Shown one piece after another: positions 28,103-36,051 of a stretch of 48,685 nucleotides of DNA. Under the pieces are notes generated by a model, which saw only the letters and a list, made by a program, of their open reading frames with translations, had not been told where the DNA came from and made no database searches. Position 1 is the stretch's first letter; each line of letters starts with the position of its first letter. A program made the position numbers and the translations under genes. Where the stretch lies: NCBI RefSeq assembly GCF_000159995.1, contig NZ_GG700642.1, positions 1 through 48,685 of the forward strand, read 5' to 3'. Origin of the DNA: Alloprevotella tannerae ATCC 51259 (lineage in GTDB: Bacteria > Bacteroidota > Bacteroidia > Bacteroidales > Bacteroidaceae).

Positions 28103-28186
28103 GTTTGGCCCGAGCAAACCATAGTTTGGTGCCGGCAAACGATAGTATGGCCTGAACAAACGATAGTTTGCTGCCGGCAAACAATA
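28103..28186. repeat. Tandem array, 4 units of 21 bp (array 3)
   Basis: Units are 28103-28123, 28124-28144, 28145-28165 and 28166-28186. The pattern is that of array 1: GTTTG (once GTATG), a GC-rich middle such as GTGCCGG, CTGCCGG, GCCCGAG or GCCTGAA, then CAAAC and an ATA-type end. The two arrays lie 22.5 kb apart in unrelated intergenic regions, so this unit is a dispersed family. Confidence 0.92.
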
Positions 28187-28343
28187 GCAACGAATAAAAT
28201 GAGAAACTAAAACACAAGCTAAGTGCGCAAAAATGTGCAGACTAAAAGGCAGACCGTAAGCTTAGTTAATAAATAATTGGTTCTGATTCACTTCAGGCTT
28301 GACAAAGGCTAACAGATGGCGAAAGGAGGCAAAGGAAAACAAA

Positions 28344-28391
28344 CTAAGGCGGACAAGAAAGGCATATTTTGGCCTTACTTATCCGCCTTAG
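28344..28391 (-). terminator. Terminator after the PstS-like gene
   Basis: CTAAGGCGGA (28344-28353) and TCCGCCTTAG (28382-28391) are perfect arms, with an inner AAGGC/GCCTT pair. On the minus strand the stem is followed by TTTGTTTTCC. It lies about 120 bp beyond the PstS-like stop. Confidence 0.75.
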
Positions 28392-28513
28392 GTCAGAAAT
28401 GGCAGGAGGGAATCTATCCTGCGTTGGCATTACGTCAACTCAAGCAAAGCTTCGGTCACACGCAGCCTGCCACTGTGTAGTGGCATTACACAAGAGACGC
28501 TTCTCTGTTCGCA

Positions 28514-29461
28514 TCAATGGATGGAAACATCGCGCACTTGCACTTGCATACTGGGCAAGAGTTGGGAGTTGTTGCAAAAAATGAGCTGTCCTTTTTGTCC
28601 CTTCAAGAAGAAGTAAAGATATTTGGCTTGCGAATTGGTATGCGGATCTGTAGAGATCACATACACGGAGCGCGTCAATGGGTAATAATCCATCGCAATA
28701 TTGTACTGATAGGGGCGATAATACTGCGGATATTGCTCCTTGCTCGCCGTGACAAGCATTACTTTTATATCAAGATGGTCAAAATTGGGCAGTACGGTAG
28801 CATTGTCACCGCGTAACCAGTCGGTTCCTACGACACCGATAGCATCGGGATTGTCTTTAACGGCTTGAATGACGGCCATATTACTACCTTGGGCGAAGAG
28901 ATTTCCCTTGAGCGGCTTTCCACCGCATAGGGAATCGCGCATATAGCGTACCGTGCTGGAGCGGGAATCGTCGAAAACGAGATGGATCTTACTCTTCTTT
29001 GAGCCTTTTTCCAACTGATTCCAATGGGTGATTTGCCCGGAAACGATCTTACGAATCTCATCTACACGGATCAGTGTATCTGGATTGTTCTTGTTGACGA
29101 TAAGGGCGAATGCGTCAGTAGCAATCAGCGACTGCGCACCGGAAAGGCGATGCTTGCGTAAGCGTTCTTGCTCGTTCGCCGTCAGTTTTCGGGTCACGAC
29201 AATCGTGCGCACACTATCGTTCAGCAAAAGCTGAATGGCAGAATCTTCGGAACAATAGACGGGCTTTAAAATCGCATCTAAATGGGTCTTGGCAAAGAGA
29301 TCCAACTCCATTTCCATAATAGGACGGAAAGTAGCATCAACAGCAATCTTCACTTCATGCTGCTTTAAGAGATCATCTCCTTTTTTATTGCCGCGACAAG
29401 CCGCGAAGAGGAACACCGCAAAAAGACAGGTACTCATAAAAATCAAAGTTGTACGCTTCAT
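28514..29461 (-). CDS. PstS-like substrate-binding lipoprotein
   Basis: A 315-residue PBP-fold protein. A signal peptide ending in the lipobox FAAC (Cys at about residue 22) anchors it as a lipoprotein. The mature part shows VKIAVDATFRPIMEMELDLF, FALIVNKNNPD, VDEIRKIVSGQITHWNQL and IGVVGTDWL, the phosphate-binding PstS-like (PBP-like) pattern. It is encoded behind tonB with no permease or ATPase gene nearby, so it probably does not feed an ABC transporter. This context is conserved in Bacteroidales, where its role with the TonB system is unclear. Confidence 0.85.
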   Translation of the reverse strand: MKRTTLIFMSTCLFAVFLFAACRGNKKGDDLLKQHEVKIAVDATFRPIMEMELDLFAKTHLDAILKPVYCSEDSAIQLLLNDSVRTIVVTRKLTANEQERLRKHRLSGAQSLIATDAFALIVNKNNPDTLIRVDEIRKIVSGQITHWNQLEKGSKKSKIHLVFDDSRSSTVRYMRDSLCGGKPLKGNLFAQGSNMAVIQAVKDNPDAIGVVGTDWLRGDNATVLPNFDHLDIKVMLVTASKEQYPQYYRPYQYNIAMDYYPLTRSVYVISTDPHTNSQAKYLYFFLKGQKGQLIFCNNSQLLPSMQVQVRDVSIH

Positions 29462-29481
29462 AGGGCTTAAGAATTAAAAAG

Positions 29482-29515
29482 AATGAGAGTCTCAAGTTGG
29501 CCTGAAACTCTCATT
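29482..29515 (-). terminator. Hairpin with U-run between tonB and the PstS-like gene
   Basis: AATGAGAGT (29482-29490) and ACTCTCATT (29507-29515) are a perfect 9-bp stem. On the minus strand it is followed by CTTTTTAATTC. As it lies inside the gene cluster, it probably reduces expression of the PstS-like and later genes relative to tonB. Confidence 0.7.
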
Positions 29516-29569
29516 ATAAGTATTTCGATTGTACATTACGACACGCTGGTCATAACGCATTCATCGGGA

Positions 29570-30430
29570 TTACTGCAACTGGAAGCGGATCGGCCACTTG
29601 AACCACACAGGAATCGGATGGCCTTGCGACTTAGCAGGGATGAAGCGAGGTAGCTTCTTAACTGCGGCTACAGCGGCTGCATCACACTCGCGAGAAAGAC
29701 TCTTGATGACTTGCACTTCACCTACTGAACCGTCCTTGTTAATCTTAAAGCGTACCTTAACAACACCTTGAAGTTCTTGCTCAAGTGCAACATCAGGATA
29801 TTTGAGGTTCTTAGAGATATAGCTTTGCAAAGCTGCATCGCCACCAGGGAAGCTGGCGGGCTGCTGTACTTCGGCGTTATCTTTTACTTCCTCTTCCTGA
29901 TGTTGTGCAGGAACGTTTTGATTACTTGCAGTTTGATTCGTCTTGATATCATCGATATTGATACCGCTGCTTGAACCTTGAGAGAAATCTTGAGAAGAAA
30001 CGGCAAATTGACTCTTCGTCAGCGTCTCCTGCGTCTTCAACTCTTTCGTGTGGTCGATTTTATCGTCGTCGACGATCTTCGGCACGGTGAATGCGATAGA
30101 GTTCTTTACTTTGACTTGCTCAATCTTTTCCTCAGGCTTTGGCTCTTCCTTCGGCTTTTTCGGTTCTTCCTTTGGTTTGTTGTCCTTCTGCAACTGAGAG
30201 AACTCAGTTTCAGTCTGGCTGCCATCATCGCTGCCACCAAATGCATTAGCAATGGTTGTCTTCAACGCGAGGCCAATCAACACAACAGCGATAGCGATGA
30301 GTACCAAGATGACAGAACGTAATTGACGACGGCCTTGGCCGGCACGCAGACGATAAGCGCCATAGGCTTTGTTGCGTCCTTCAAAGACCAAGTCGCACCA
30401 TTGCTCGGATGCTAAATTGATTTTAGACAT
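29570..30430 (-). CDS. tonB: TonB energy transducer
   Basis: A 286-residue protein. A short cytoplasmic N-terminus (LASEQWCDLVFEGRNKAYGA) is typical of Bacteroidetes TonB and is followed by one transmembrane helix (about 38-60, SVILVLIAIAVVLIGLAL). A Lys/Pro/Glu-rich periplasmic linker (KPKEEPKKPKEEPKPEEK) follows, and the C-terminal TonB domain covers about 200-286 (YPDVALEQELQGVVKVRF). It couples the proton-motive force from ExbB/ExbD to outer-membrane receptors. It lies 21 bp after exbD. Confidence 0.93.
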   Translation of the reverse strand: MSKINLASEQWCDLVFEGRNKAYGAYRLRAGQGRRQLRSVILVLIAIAVVLIGLALKTTIANAFGGSDDGSQTETEFSQLQKDNKPKEEPKKPKEEPKPEEKIEQVKVKNSIAFTVPKIVDDDKIDHTKELKTQETLTKSQFAVSSQDFSQGSSSGINIDDIKTNQTASNQNVPAQHQEEEVKDNAEVQQPASFPGGDAALQSYISKNLKYPDVALEQELQGVVKVRFKINKDGSVGEVQVIKSLSRECDAAAVAAVKKLPRFIPAKSQGHPIPVWFKWPIRFQLQ

Positions 30431-30451
30431 AGCTTCTTTTACTTATCGTTG

Positions 30452-31069
30452 TTATTTCTTAGCGTTTAACTTGTCGACCTTTGCTTGATCGGCAGGTACA
30501 TACTTATCAATCACATATCTACCGATGCTACAAATGTTCATCTCGTCGAGAACGTCGATAAGGTCTTTATAAGTGGCCTTATCGGAAGGCTTAATGATCA
30601 CGTCAGGCGTATTTGCGCCATTTCTGATCTCTTTCAATTGATCCATGTACCAAGCTTTGTTCTTTTCTGCCTGCTGTACATTAGAAGATTGCATCGTAGC
30701 GTATTTAGCATCCAACTTCGCTTTCTCTTTTTGAGCAGCAGCGTTAGCCTCCATCAAGACCGCACGAATACCATCTTTACCAAAGGTAGTCTTCACAAGG
30801 TTATCATCTGTCGGTTTACCCTTAAAATAGTAAAGCGTGCGATTCTCGGTAATCATTATGGTGATTGCTTTGGAAGCTGCTACCTGACTACGATTGGCAT
30901 CGTTGATATTCTCCTTGTTGGAGGGCATCGTGATTTGCATCGTCTGCGGCTTCTGAAGCGTTGTACACAACATAAAGAACGTTACGAGCAACATGATCAT
31001 ATCCACCATCGGCGTAAAGTCGACGCGTGAATTCATTTTCTTTTGTTTACTACCACCTAAACTTGCCAT
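30452..31069 (-). CDS. exbD: ExbD/TolR-family biopolymer transport protein (second copy)
   Basis: A 205-residue protein with a single N-terminal transmembrane helix carrying the key Asp (DFTPMVDMIMLLVTFFMLC, about residues 17-36), followed by a periplasmic domain. An inserted charged coiled region (about 105-145) makes it longer than the 140-residue enterobacterial ExbD, as is usual in Bacteroidetes. It ends VDKLNAKK. It lies 12 bp downstream of the first exbD. Confidence 0.92.
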   Translation of the reverse strand: MASLGGSKQKKMNSRVDFTPMVDMIMLLVTFFMLCTTLQKPQTMQITMPSNKENINDANRSQVAASKAITIMITENRTLYYFKGKPTDDNLVKTTFGKDGIRAVLMEANAAAQKEKAKLDAKYATMQSSNVQQAEKNKAWYMDQLKEIRNGANTPDVIIKPSDKATYKDLIDVLDEMNICSIGRYVIDKYVPADQAKVDKLNAKK

Positions 31070-31081
31070 AACATACTTCGT

Positions 31082-31699
31082 TTAATCTTTGCTGGCATTT
31101 TTGAGCGCCGTAATCAAGTTGTAACGGTTCTCTTCAATGCTCCGCAAGGAGTCCATAACTCTTTTAATTACAGCGTAGGAGGTAGATTGATCAGCCTTAA
31201 CGGCGATCAACATTTCTTCTCCGGCAACTGTTCGTGCCGCTTTAACCCAAACTTTTAACTCATCGTTCACGCTATCGCAGGGAATACCGGCTTGCGCGTC
31301 TCTCAATAAGTCATTGCGCTTTTCTTCCGGAGCATCCAGCCAACTCTTTGTCATGTTTAGCGGAGTACCGAAAGTTGGAGCCTGCTCAAACGCTTTCTTT
31401 TCTGCGTCGGAGAGCTTGGGAAGCTTTCCGTCAGCAACCATCTGGTCTGCCAATGCGCCCAATGTATTTTTATTGTCCATAGTCATATAGACTTTACCTT
31501 TGGTGTTGACAAAGATGGTCAATAGGTTCTTATCCGGAATCTTAATTTGCGAAACTGAACCTGGCGTTTGAACCTTAATGGGTTCTTCCTTTACAAACGT
31601 TGCAGTAAGCATAAAGAAGGTAAGCAGCAGGACCATGACATCGCTCATAGGCGTCATGTCTATGAACGTATCTTGTTTTTTGATTTTAAATCGTCCCAT
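31082..31699 (-). CDS. exbD: ExbD/TolR-family biopolymer transport protein (first copy)
   Basis: A 205-residue protein. MGRFKIKKQDTFIDMTPMSD followed by VMVLLLTFFMLTATF gives the transmembrane helix with its conserved Asp near residue 20. A long insertion (roughly residues 75-150) separates the periplasmic elements. The start at 31699 is preferred to an in-frame ATG at 31735 because the MGRFKIKK N-terminus leads straight into the helix. The two ExbD proteins probably form a heterodimeric stator partner for ExbB. Confidence 0.92.
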   Translation of the reverse strand: MGRFKIKKQDTFIDMTPMSDVMVLLLTFFMLTATFVKEEPIKVQTPGSVSQIKIPDKNLLTIFVNTKGKVYMTMDNKNTLGALADQMVADGKLPKLSDAEKKAFEQAPTFGTPLNMTKSWLDAPEEKRNDLLRDAQAGIPCDSVNDELKVWVKAARTVAGEEMLIAVKADQSTSYAVIKRVMDSLRSIEENRYNLITALKNASKD

Positions 31700-31783
31700 G
31701 TTTAATCCTTTTTGAGCGAAAGATTCTTGTAGCAAAGGATAAATAGATCCTTGAGCCTAAAATCTAATCGTTCTCTTTATGTT

Positions 31784-32653
31784 TTAGTGCGTAGCGTTGA
31801 AAGTTTGAACAATAGAGAAGCCTACTTCGTCGAGAGCGAAAGTAAGACGGTCGATCTTATTCGTGAAATAGTTGTACGTAATAACTGCAAGAGCACCAGT
31901 TGCGATACCGGAAGCTGTATTAACAAGTGCCTCGGAAATACCGGTAGAAAGAGCAGAAGAGTCTGCACCGCCTTCAGCACCCATTGCAGAGAATGAACGG
32001 ATCATACCAAGCACCGTACCCAAAAGACCCATCAACGTACCGAGCGTTACGATAGTACCGATAATCGGCAAGTTCTCTTGAAGCATCGGCATTTCAAGCG
32101 CAGTAGCTTCTTCAAGAGACTTCTGAATGTTGAGCACTTTCTGTTCTTTCGTATATTCAGTATTGGCGTCCATTTCTTTGTAAGAATGAAGCGCAGCACC
32201 TACTACGTTAGCTACAGAACCGCGTTGTGCATCACAAAGTTGTTGTGCCTTAACGAGGTCTTTGTCGCGCAATGCCTTTTTGATCTCAGCAACGAACTTT
32301 GTCAAGCTTGAGCGACCATAAGCAGAGCGAAGCGCAAAGAAACGCTCAATAGCTAAAGCCAATACCGTAAAGAACAAAGTCCAGATAATAGGCACAACGA
32401 AACCACCTTTGTAGACTGTACCCATCAGGTTAGCGGGCTCGTAAGAAGCTGACGCCAAGAAAGAGAAAGAAGCTGTTTCGCCTTCAGTTCCTTTGAAGTT
32501 AGAAATTGCACCAAAGCCAAAGAGGTAGATGCAAACTGCTATAACTGCGCAGCAAATGATTACTGCAAAGCCGGACTTGATGCCGGTGAAGCCTTTGGAC
32601 TGAGCCTGAGCTTTAGGTGCACTCTTGGGTGCATTAGCATTTGTAGTTGCCAT
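31784..32653 (-). CDS. exbB: MotA/TolQ/ExbB proton-channel family protein
   Basis: A 289-residue inner-membrane protein with three helices: about 28-50, a second around VVPIIWTLFFTVLALAIERF (about 95-115), and the conserved PIIGTIVTLGTLMGLLGTVLGMIRSF (about 200-225) plus the final helix near residue 255. It forms the proton channel with ExbD. The first gene of the minus-strand cluster exbB-exbD-exbD-tonB-pstS-like, it has an Ala/Pro/Lys-rich N-terminal tail. Its promoter is at 32758-32765. Confidence 0.93.
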   Translation of the reverse strand: MATTNANAPKSAPKAQAQSKGFTGIKSGFAVIICCAVIAVCIYLFGFGAISNFKGTEGETASFSFLASASYEPANLMGTVYKGGFVVPIIWTLFFTVLALAIERFFALRSAYGRSSLTKFVAEIKKALRDKDLVKAQQLCDAQRGSVANVVGAALHSYKEMDANTEYTKEQKVLNIQKSLEEATALEMPMLQENLPIIGTIVTLGTLMGLLGTVLGMIRSFSAMGAEGGADSSALSTGISEALVNTASGIATGALAVITYNYFTNKIDRLTFALDEVGFSIVQTFNATH

Positions 32654-32757
32654 TGTTTTGTTTTTTAGTTAAATTGTGGTTTTAATTTATTTGATTATCA
32701 ATTATTTGTTCAGATATAGAGCCAAAGTTCACCGCGAAAAGCGGGAAGTATCAAGGG

Positions 32758-32765
32758 CAAAGGTA
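32758..32765 (-). promoter_or_regulatory. Promoter -7 box of the exbB cluster
   Basis: TACCTTTG on the minus strand is an exact match to TAnnTTTG, giving a leader of about 100 nt before exbB. Confidence 0.6.
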
Positions 32766-33305
32766 GAAATTAAAACCAAACAGAGAAAAAATTATCCCAC
32801 AAAAAAGCAGATAAACGATATTGAGACAACAAATCAAACTAAAGAAAAAGCAAGCAGGCCCATCTTAGCCAAGCCAAATAAGCTTCAATTTATATCTTTA
32901 TGAAAGAAGAATGCAGCTATATATCACAATAGTTACCGCTGCATATTTCCATTTGAGCATAAATGCAGGGTATTTATCTTTTTAAGCAAAAAGACTAAAT
33001 TCAATCAATTCCTTTCTATCCACAAACAAAGAAAGGACAAGAAACGATAAGCAACATATTCAGAACAGCGATTGTTGAACTACACATTATATATAATAAG
33101 CCTCCATTGGGGATAAGCAGTGCCTGTTTTTGGCTTGAGGCTGTTTCAATAAAAGCTAAAAAGAGGATTGTTAGCAAAATCACCAAATTTTATAGTATCG
33201 CCAACAATTAAGCACCGCAAGCATAAAAGCCTAACCTTTGATTTTATGCCTTTTAGAATAAGAATTCTCAGTAATGCGAATTTATCTTTGAAGCCACAAA
33301 ATGGT

Positions 33306-33393
33306 GTCTCTACGTGTAGAGATTATTGCCTCTACTTGTTGAGATCAGTGTCTCTACCCGTTGATACGATCGTCTTTACACGTTGAGACACTA
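33306..33393. repeat. Tandem array, 4 units of 22 bp (array 4)
   Basis: Units are 33306-33327, 33328-33349, 33350-33371 and 33372-33393. Each carries a near-palindrome of the type TCTCTACnnGTnGAGA (unit 1 is TCTCTACGTGTAGAGA), followed by a 6-bp spacer such as TTATT or CGATC. The first and last units are also near reverse complements of each other, so the whole array can fold. The layout equals arrays 1-3 while the sequence is unrelated. Confidence 0.92.
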
Positions 33394-33839
33394 AATATCC
33401 GCCTACCTGTGATTGGAAAGCTATGTTCATACTAAGCTTTCAGCCTTTCAATGTGTACTTTATCTTATATATTCCTCTTTGAGATAAACTTTGTTTGTTT
33501 TCAACTTAAGAAAGTTTCAATAAAACCCGAAAACAGTACTCTCTTTCGTATAGTTATTGTCGACTATCAATTAAATAACGAAAAGACAATCCTTATAAAA
33601 TGACTTAGTTCTAAAACACATTTCGTAAATCAATTCTCTTTCGGCATAAAGCAAAGATCGAAAGAGACAGTGTGCACTACTGACAACTAGATGCTAAGCC
33701 TTGCTTAAACCGAATTGGGGCAATAAGGATAGCGACCGGCAGCAGCTGATAACGCACGAAGTAAGATTAAAGAGTGTATATTCAAGAGTTTTCACAAAAA
33801 ATACTTGCAATTTTATTTCGTGTTTTGCGCAAATAACTG

Positions 33840-33847
33840 TATTTTCG
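33840..33847 (+). promoter_or_regulatory. Promoter -7 box of ilvE
   Basis: TATTTTCG, one base off TAnnTTTG, is 34 nt before the ilvE ATG. Confidence 0.45.
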
Positions 33848-33881
33848 CAGACAAATACTTATACTCCACACATAAATTATT

Positions 33882-34904
33882 ATGGAAAACAACATTGAAT
33901 GGTCAAAACTCGGGTTCGGTTATATGCCGACCGATTACAACGTGCGTCGTTATTACCACAACGGCAAGTGGGGTGAAATGGAAATCACCTCTGAGACGAC
34001 AATCAACTTGCACATGGCTGCAGAATGTCTGCACTACGGCCAAGAAGCATTTGAAGGATTGAAAGCTTTCCGTTGTCCTGACGGCAAGGTACGCGTATTC
34101 CGTATGGATGAAAATGCTGCGCGCCTACAATTCACCTGCCGCGGCTTAGTAATGCCCGAACTACCGACAGAGCTATTCTGCGAGATGGTAGAAAAGGTCA
34201 TTAAACTCAACGAACGTTTCATTCCTCCTTACGAAAGTGGCGCTGCACTTTACATCCGCCCGCTCTTCATCGGCATTACGCCGGAGGTAGGTGTTCGTCC
34301 GGCTAAAGACTTCTTATGCGTGATGTTCGTCTCTCCGGTTGGTCCCTACTTCAAAGGCGGCTTTGCTGCGAGCGACTACGTTATTATCCGCAGTCACGAC
34401 CGCGCAGCTCCTCTCGGCACGGGTTGCTACAAAGTAGCCGGCAACTATGCCGCAAGTTTGAAGGCTAATCAAATTGCTCACGAAGCAGGATTTGCCGGAG
34501 AATTCTACTTAGATGCAAAAGAGAAGAAATACATCGACGAATGTGGTGCTGCCAACTTCTTTGGTATCAAGAACAACACTTATATTACGCCGAAGTCTCC
34601 TTCAATTCTGCCTTCTATTACCAACAAGAGTTTGCAGCAAATTGCTAAGGATTTGGGTTACAATGTAGAAGTTCGTCCCGTAGAAGAAACAGAATTGTCA
34701 ACCTTCGAAGAAGCCGGTGCTTGCGGTACAGCAGCCGTGATCAGCCCGATCAATAGAATCGTTGACATAGAAAACAATCACGAATATAAGATTGCTAAAG
34801 ACGGCAAACCCGGTCCGATCTCCACGCGACTTTACACAACGTTGCGCAATATCCAATACGGTATTGAAGAAGATAAGCACGGCTGGACTACCATTATAGA
34901 GTAA
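33882..34904 (+). CDS. ilvE: Branched-chain amino acid aminotransferase
   Basis: A 340-residue fold-type IV PLP enzyme that interconverts Leu/Ile/Val and their 2-oxo acids. LHYGQEAFEGLKAF (about 52-65), ALYIRPLFIG, the catalytic Lys184 in GCYKVAGNYAASLKAN, the conserved acidic/Gly loop YIDECGAANFF and EAGACGTAAVISP for phosphate binding are all present. It starts MENNIEWSKLGFGYMPTDY, typical of Bacteroidetes IlvE. It is probably transcribed alone or with the following lipoprotein gene (37-bp gap). Confidence 0.95.
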   Translation: MENNIEWSKLGFGYMPTDYNVRRYYHNGKWGEMEITSETTINLHMAAECLHYGQEAFEGLKAFRCPDGKVRVFRMDENAARLQFTCRGLVMPELPTELFCEMVEKVIKLNERFIPPYESGAALYIRPLFIGITPEVGVRPAKDFLCVMFVSPVGPYFKGGFAASDYVIIRSHDRAAPLGTGCYKVAGNYAASLKANQIAHEAGFAGEFYLDAKEKKYIDECGAANFFGIKNNTYITPKSPSILPSITNKSLQQIAKDLGYNVEVRPVEETELSTFEEAGACGTAAVISPINRIVDIENNHEYKIAKDGKPGPISTRLYTTLRNIQYGIEEDKHGWTTIIE

Positions 34905-34941
34905 GAATCGTCGCGTTATTCCAAACCAATCGATTTTTTAT

Positions 34942-35802
34942 ATGAAACTGACACGCTTATTTATTATCTCATTCATTCTTTTGATCGGCATAACATCTTG
35001 CGGACACAAGACGGATAAAGATAAAGAACTCTCCGAGCTGCGCCAATTAGCAGAATTGGATCGGCGGGAGATGGAAAATCAATATGCCGACTTTGCGCAA
35101 CAATATGGCGAAATGAAGAAAGCCGTCAAAGACGATGCACTCATCGCTCGCTTAGACGCAGAGCAAAAGCGTGCAGAAGGTCTCTTGCAGGAGCTTCGGC
35201 AAACAAAGGCCAAGGATGCTTCAGAGATTTTGCGCCTCAAGCGCGAATTAGCCACCGTGCGTGCGGTCTTGCGCGATTACGTTCGCCAAGTAGACTCTTT
35301 AGCCCGCGCAAATCATACACTAACGAATGAGCGCGATGCAGCAAGAGCCGATGCACAGCGCACACGGGAAGAAAATTCGGGACTTAGTGCGCGCAATGCT
35401 AGTCTGAATGCAACAGTACAGATTGCTGCACGCCTAAATGCATCCGGCATATCTATCACCCCGATGAAGAAGAACGGAAAGTCTACACACAAATCAAAGG
35501 ATGTGAAGAGTTTCAGCGTTTCTTTCTCCATCGCACGCAATGTTACGGCGCAGACGGGCAATAAAATCATCTATCTGCGATTGATGAAGCCCAATCAAAC
35601 CGTCGTAAACAACTCGGGAAGCTTTTCATATGAAAATCGAAGTGTAGAATACTCTGCAGCCAAGACCATCGAATATGATGGACAAGAGGCTCGCGTGACG
35701 ATGTTCGTCCCAATAGGTGAATTTATTAACGGAGGCACCTATACGGCCTATCTCTTCTGTGATGGGCAAATGATAGGTTCCGGTTCAGTTTCGATTAACT
35801 GA
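34942..35802 (+). CDS. Coiled-coil lipoprotein of unknown function
   Basis: A 286-residue protein with a lipoprotein signal (LLIGITSC, Cys at about residue 20). Residues of about 25-165 form a long charged coiled coil (AELDRREMENQYADFAQQYG, LRLKRELATVRAVLRDYV). The C-terminal domain (about 185-286) contains SVSFSIARNVTAQTGNKII and VTMFVPIGEFINGGTYTAY. I do not recognise a named family beyond Bacteroidetes conserved hypotheticals. Layout suggests a periplasmic spacer between the outer membrane and a folded head. It ends next to a 21-bp hairpin. Confidence 0.72.
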   Translation: MKLTRLFIISFILLIGITSCGHKTDKDKELSELRQLAELDRREMENQYADFAQQYGEMKKAVKDDALIARLDAEQKRAEGLLQELRQTKAKDASEILRLKRELATVRAVLRDYVRQVDSLARANHTLTNERDAARADAQRTREENSGLSARNASLNATVQIAARLNASGISITPMKKNGKSTHKSKDVKSFSVSFSIARNVTAQTGNKIIYLRLMKPNQTVVNNSGSFSYENRSVEYSAAKTIEYDGQEARVTMFVPIGEFINGGTYTAYLFCDGQMIGSGSVSIN

Positions 35803-35852
35803 GAACTGTCAAATTTGTCTTCTTGGCAAACTTACTCAAAAGATTATCACAT

Positions 35853-35900
35853 CAAATCTAAGAGCGTATAAGGACTCTTCCTTATGCGCTCTTAGATTTG
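35853..35900. terminator. Long hairpin between convergent genes
   Basis: A 21-bp stem with a single G-U pair joins 35853-35873 and 35880-35900 around a 6-nt loop (first arm begins CAAATCTAAGAGCG). It lies 50 bp after the coiled-coil gene, facing the Omp28-like gene end at 36052. There is no U-tract, so it is probably a bidirectional terminator or an mRNA 3' stabiliser. Confidence 0.7.
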
Positions 35901-36051
35901 AATCACCACTTCACTGCAATAATCGTTTACTCTCACCAAACGATGACCAACTGGAAATTCGCGCAAGGAACTATGCTAAACTGTACGCTTCCTGTAAGAG
36001 TTTACACCCAAAATCAACTATATATCCAACTGAAATACCAAGCACATTTCA

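Larger units (their letters stand above)
27607..28513. other. Intergenic region between PstS-like and TPR genes
   Basis: About 900 bp without a supported gene. It contains the TPR promoter (minus, 27733-27740), the 4 x 21-bp array 3 at 28103-28186 and a strong minus-strand terminator at 28344-28391. Short frames such as one at 27792-27974 lack an ATG start and family resemblance. Confidence 0.55.
32654..33881. other. Large divergent intergenic region exbB / ilvE
   Basis: A 1,228-bp AT-rich region with no supported gene on either strand. It contains the exbB promoter, array 4 (33306-33393) and the ilvE promoter. A CCGC/GCGG mini-hairpin near 32731-32743 lies in the exbB leader. No tRNA, riboswitch or ncRNA was recognised, but its length, unusual here, leaves room for an sRNA. 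Confidence 0.5.

Noticed and set aside
27971-28210. Plus-strand frame of 79 codons over array 3 with a repeating TIVW..Q pattern
   Set aside because: Same explanation as for array 1: an open frame forced by a 21-bp period, with no plausible start or domain.
33168-33386. 72-codon frame in the exbB/ilvE gap
   Set aside because: It overlaps array 4, whose 22-bp period is incompatible with a conserved coding repeat, and shows no family features.
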